Below, piece by piece: positions 61,389-64,000 of a stretch of DNA of 64,000 nucleotides. Each line of letters begins with the position of its first letter. Position 1 is the first letter of the stretch. This DNA is from Tubulanus polymorphus (Eukaryota; Nemertea; Palaeonemertea; Tubulaniformes; Tubulanidae). The stretch covers positions 18,878,001 through 18,942,000 of the forward strand of contig NC_134025.1 in assembly GCF_964204645.1 (NCBI RefSeq), given 5' to 3'. Under the pieces are notes generated by a model, which made no database searches, had not been told where the DNA came from, and saw nothing but the letters and a program-made list of their open reading frames with translations. Made by a program: the position numbers and the translations under genes.

Positions 61389-64000
61389 GTAAGATATTAT
61401 TTTCTTTGAAAATGCGTCTATTTCTCGCTACCTACCCATCCCATTCATTGGTTTAGATTACAAAATGATGATGAAAATCATTGCATTTAGTACATGAATT
61501 TAAGAAATGAGATGGACACTGCCCGTAGCCTAATAGAATACGTTTTGTTTAGCAAATTTGTGTTACTAGTTTGTATGTTCATGGTATGAATGAATTTAGT
61601 TCCAGGAAATCAGGAATTTGTCCCCTATTGACTAGGACATACATAGATTCAACTGTCTGTGTAGTAGCTATATAGTCCAAATTTACGACCTTTTATTCAG
61701 GAAATACCAGATTGTTGACACAGTGTAGGGAAACAAATGCGCAAAAAGACAGGAATTTGCTTACTTTTTATGAAGTGTCTTCAAAATATAGTAATTATGA
61801 ACAGATTAACATAATTTGATAGTAAATACATTGAAACCAAAATGATAGTTATTCAAAAAAGCTGTTTGAGGCATTCATTTTAAAGCATTGAGAATCAACG
61901 ATGAAACTATTATCCCGATTTTATTTTATTATATCATCTTGTCCTATTTTCATATTCGGCAAGTCATATTTCTGTTTTACAACACTTCTAAAAGGATAGA
62001 ATTTAGATTTTGCTTGCATATTGTCTCTTGAAAGAATGTGAATTTACTGAGGACTATAATACACTCAGAACAAATAGTTCTTCAGAACAACCTTTTGAGG
62101 TTCTTCCGCTTGCCTCTGTGGAGGAAACCTTAAAGGTTCTTCAAAGAATTAATATTTATACATGTGAAAGAAAATGATATATTGAACTGGACACAAAACC
62201 TCAGACTTAATGAGAACTGGAGTCAGACATGTTTCTAATTTGAACTTAACCCTTACAATAACACTACCGTGTGGCATACGGTACAAACAGGCAAGCTAGC
62301 ATACCCATATTGTATGTGATACGGTATCGCTTAACCCTTCTAGAAGGGCATGTCTATCTATATCAGCTGGTGCTGCCATATGCATAAGATCCAAGATGGT
62401 GGCAGCCAGGAAAAAACAATTTGGCTGGATGAAATGGTTCAACAGCTCGTAAATGATGCTGGTGACTTGAGAGTGATAACGAATATGACAGCAGTAGTTC
62501 AGAAGATGAGACTTAGTCAGAAAATAGGTATAGTGTCGGCAATGATTTCGATGATGATGAAAATGAATCAGTGACAATTTTTTAGACCTGCTGATCCGGT
62601 TGTCATGGCAACGGATACCAATAACAATACTAAAGAACCAGAAACTGTCCATCCTCTATGTCACATATATGCAAATTATTCTTGTAATTTGTAGACCCAA
62701 TATTTGTCAACACCATGATATATACTATATCAGTGTCAAATACATAGGTAACAATTTTCTGAGACCTGAATTATACCCCAATGAAACCCCTTACATCCGG
62801 CCTTCTGACATATCGGTGGAAAAGTGGGTAAATTAGTGGAAAAATAAATTTTTGAGTTGTGTTATTGCTTTGAAATTGTTACTACATAAAGTAAGGATAT
62901 TTTGCATACAATTTCAGTTGAAATGGAATAGATCAGTGCATTTTCCTGGGAGACGGAGCAGTTTATCCGAAACTTTTTCGTGAATTTTTTTCATGGCGGC
63001 CATCTTGGATTATGTGACCTTGACCTCGAGTTTACTTATACCCAAATTATTTATGTCTACTTTTTATCCCGAAAAGTTATCCACAGCATGCTATATAATT
63101 TTTCTTTGTCAGATACCTTGGTAACTATTTTATGAAGCCTCAAATATACCTCTATAAACCCCTAAATTCCCTCCGGTTCAAGAGGGGAGACACTGCGGTA
63201 TTGAAAGGGTTAAATATACACAAAGTTTTGACATAAGTTGAGTATACATTGACAGCCATTTTATTTAGGCTTTATAATGTTATAAAGTGAGTCAAATAGC
63301 ATCTCTTTCAACGTAATCCATACTCAACATGCATATTTGAATATCTACATGCAGGCCAGTACCCAGGTCGGGTGTGTTGGGTGCAAACACACCCCACAAG
63401 ATCCCGAGTTCCACTTTCTTTTGTCTAAGAAAAATTTCAATGACTTTGTTGTATGAAATATTCTCTTACATTGGGATGCATCTAAAACGCTTAAAATATT
63501 CAAAATTTTCTTGGGAAAGGTCCCACAACCCCTCGCAGGGGCTTCACACCGACAGCGCCTGCAATCACCAGCTCCACCATCAAATAAGTTCCACCTCATC
63601 TAAATTTGCACCCACCCAAGAGAGGCGGCGTACGGGCCTGAATGTAACACTTCTTGAATATCCAGAATTAAAAACTGTTGAAAGTGCACAAGGCCTGCAA
63701 TACATGTTCGTATGATTGGCCATGGCACAGGTAGAATATCCAGAGTTTGTGTCCAATCAAGAAAAGTTCCGTCTGGTCTACATATGCTATTAGTCCTACT
63801 GATTGTGCTGATCTTGTAGGACATACCAGTCATTCATAGTAGAAACCTCTTAAAGATAGAGAACAAAAATCTTGGAATAGAGCAAAATATTATCTGAATT
63901 ATTTACTTCAAAACTTAAAAAATCATGATGTCCCAATAAAACAGCTCGATATCATTTAACTGGTGAAATAAGGTCTGAACATAAGCCTGGAGTTGATTTC
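61389..64000 (+). other. Intron 2 of the PPP1R12 gene, partial
   Basis: No further ankyrin exon is seen before the window ends. Contains the TTAA-bounded MITE at 62250-63209. The stretch 63360-63620 (around CCCACAACCCCTCGCAGGGG) looks repeat-derived but I cannot name it. Confidence 0.6.
62250..63209. mobile_element. piggyBac-like MITE
   Basis: 960 bp starting CCCTTACAATA and ending in the inverted counterpart TATTGAAAGGG, bounded by TTAA at 62246-62249 and 63210-63213. TTAA duplications and CCCTT ends are typical of piggyBac. The inverted ends match over only about 11 bases, and a second TTAACCCTT lies inside at 62333, so the left boundary is not certain. No transposase. Confidence 0.45.

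Overview
The window is animal genomic DNA, most likely from a marine invertebrate. The evidence is spliced host exons of a myosin-phosphatase targeting subunit (PPP1R12/MYPT), tRNA-derived SINE material, a LINE, BEL/Pao and two Ty3/gypsy retrotransposons, and many 'taggcctac'-type words. I cannot name the phylum. About half of the window is not ordinary host DNA: it is two copies of an extremely A+T-rich endogenous DNA virus.

Virus copy 1 (1-13204) is cut by the left edge of the window. Virus copy 2 (17676-38578) has both ends. Both share one plan. A rightward block holds a possible penton-like protein, four small helical or membrane proteins, a 464-residue conserved structural-type protein, a coiled-coil membrane protein, a 415-residue putative major capsid protein and a zinc-finger protein. 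A converging leftward block holds a 201-residue protein, a basic membrane protein, a DDE integrase with a C-terminal chromodomain, and an A32/FtsK-type packaging ATPase. An HNH endonuclease and small terminal genes lie near the right end. Integrase plus packaging ATPase place the element with polinton-like viruses. I find no DNA polymerase B and no adenain-type protease in copy 2, although a deletion at its left arm cannot be excluded. The three visible virus ends are long imperfect hairpins (122, 210 and 409 bp) sharing an outer motif but with unrelated inner arms. Nearly all capsid and packaging genes start at TAAATG behind a short T-run, as in poxvirus late promoters, while genes next to the termini do not.

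Copy 2 carries later insertions: a Ty3/gypsy element with integrase upstream of reverse transcriptase (GmR1-like order, 19527-25520), a 654-bp duplication of virus plus LTR sequence beside it, and a tRNA-derived SINE (29669-29956). Both virus copies are decayed, but at different sites. The capsid-like gene, the HNH gene and two small membrane genes are intact in both.

Between the copies (13205-17675) is host DNA with a broken kinase-like gene into which copy 2 is inserted. From 38579 on is host DNA: a last exon of an unrecognised minus-strand gene with its poly(A) signal, then a Ty3/gypsy element (40670-50379, 5-bp TSD) containing a nested, internally deleted BEL/Pao element (41280-46581, 5-bp TSD), then a 5'-truncated LINE on the minus strand (about 50716-54960). 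From 57061 the first two coding exons of PPP1R12 follow. Its first intron holds a Merlin-like MITE with a perfect 8-bp TSD, and its second intron a piggyBac-like MITE bounded by TTAA.
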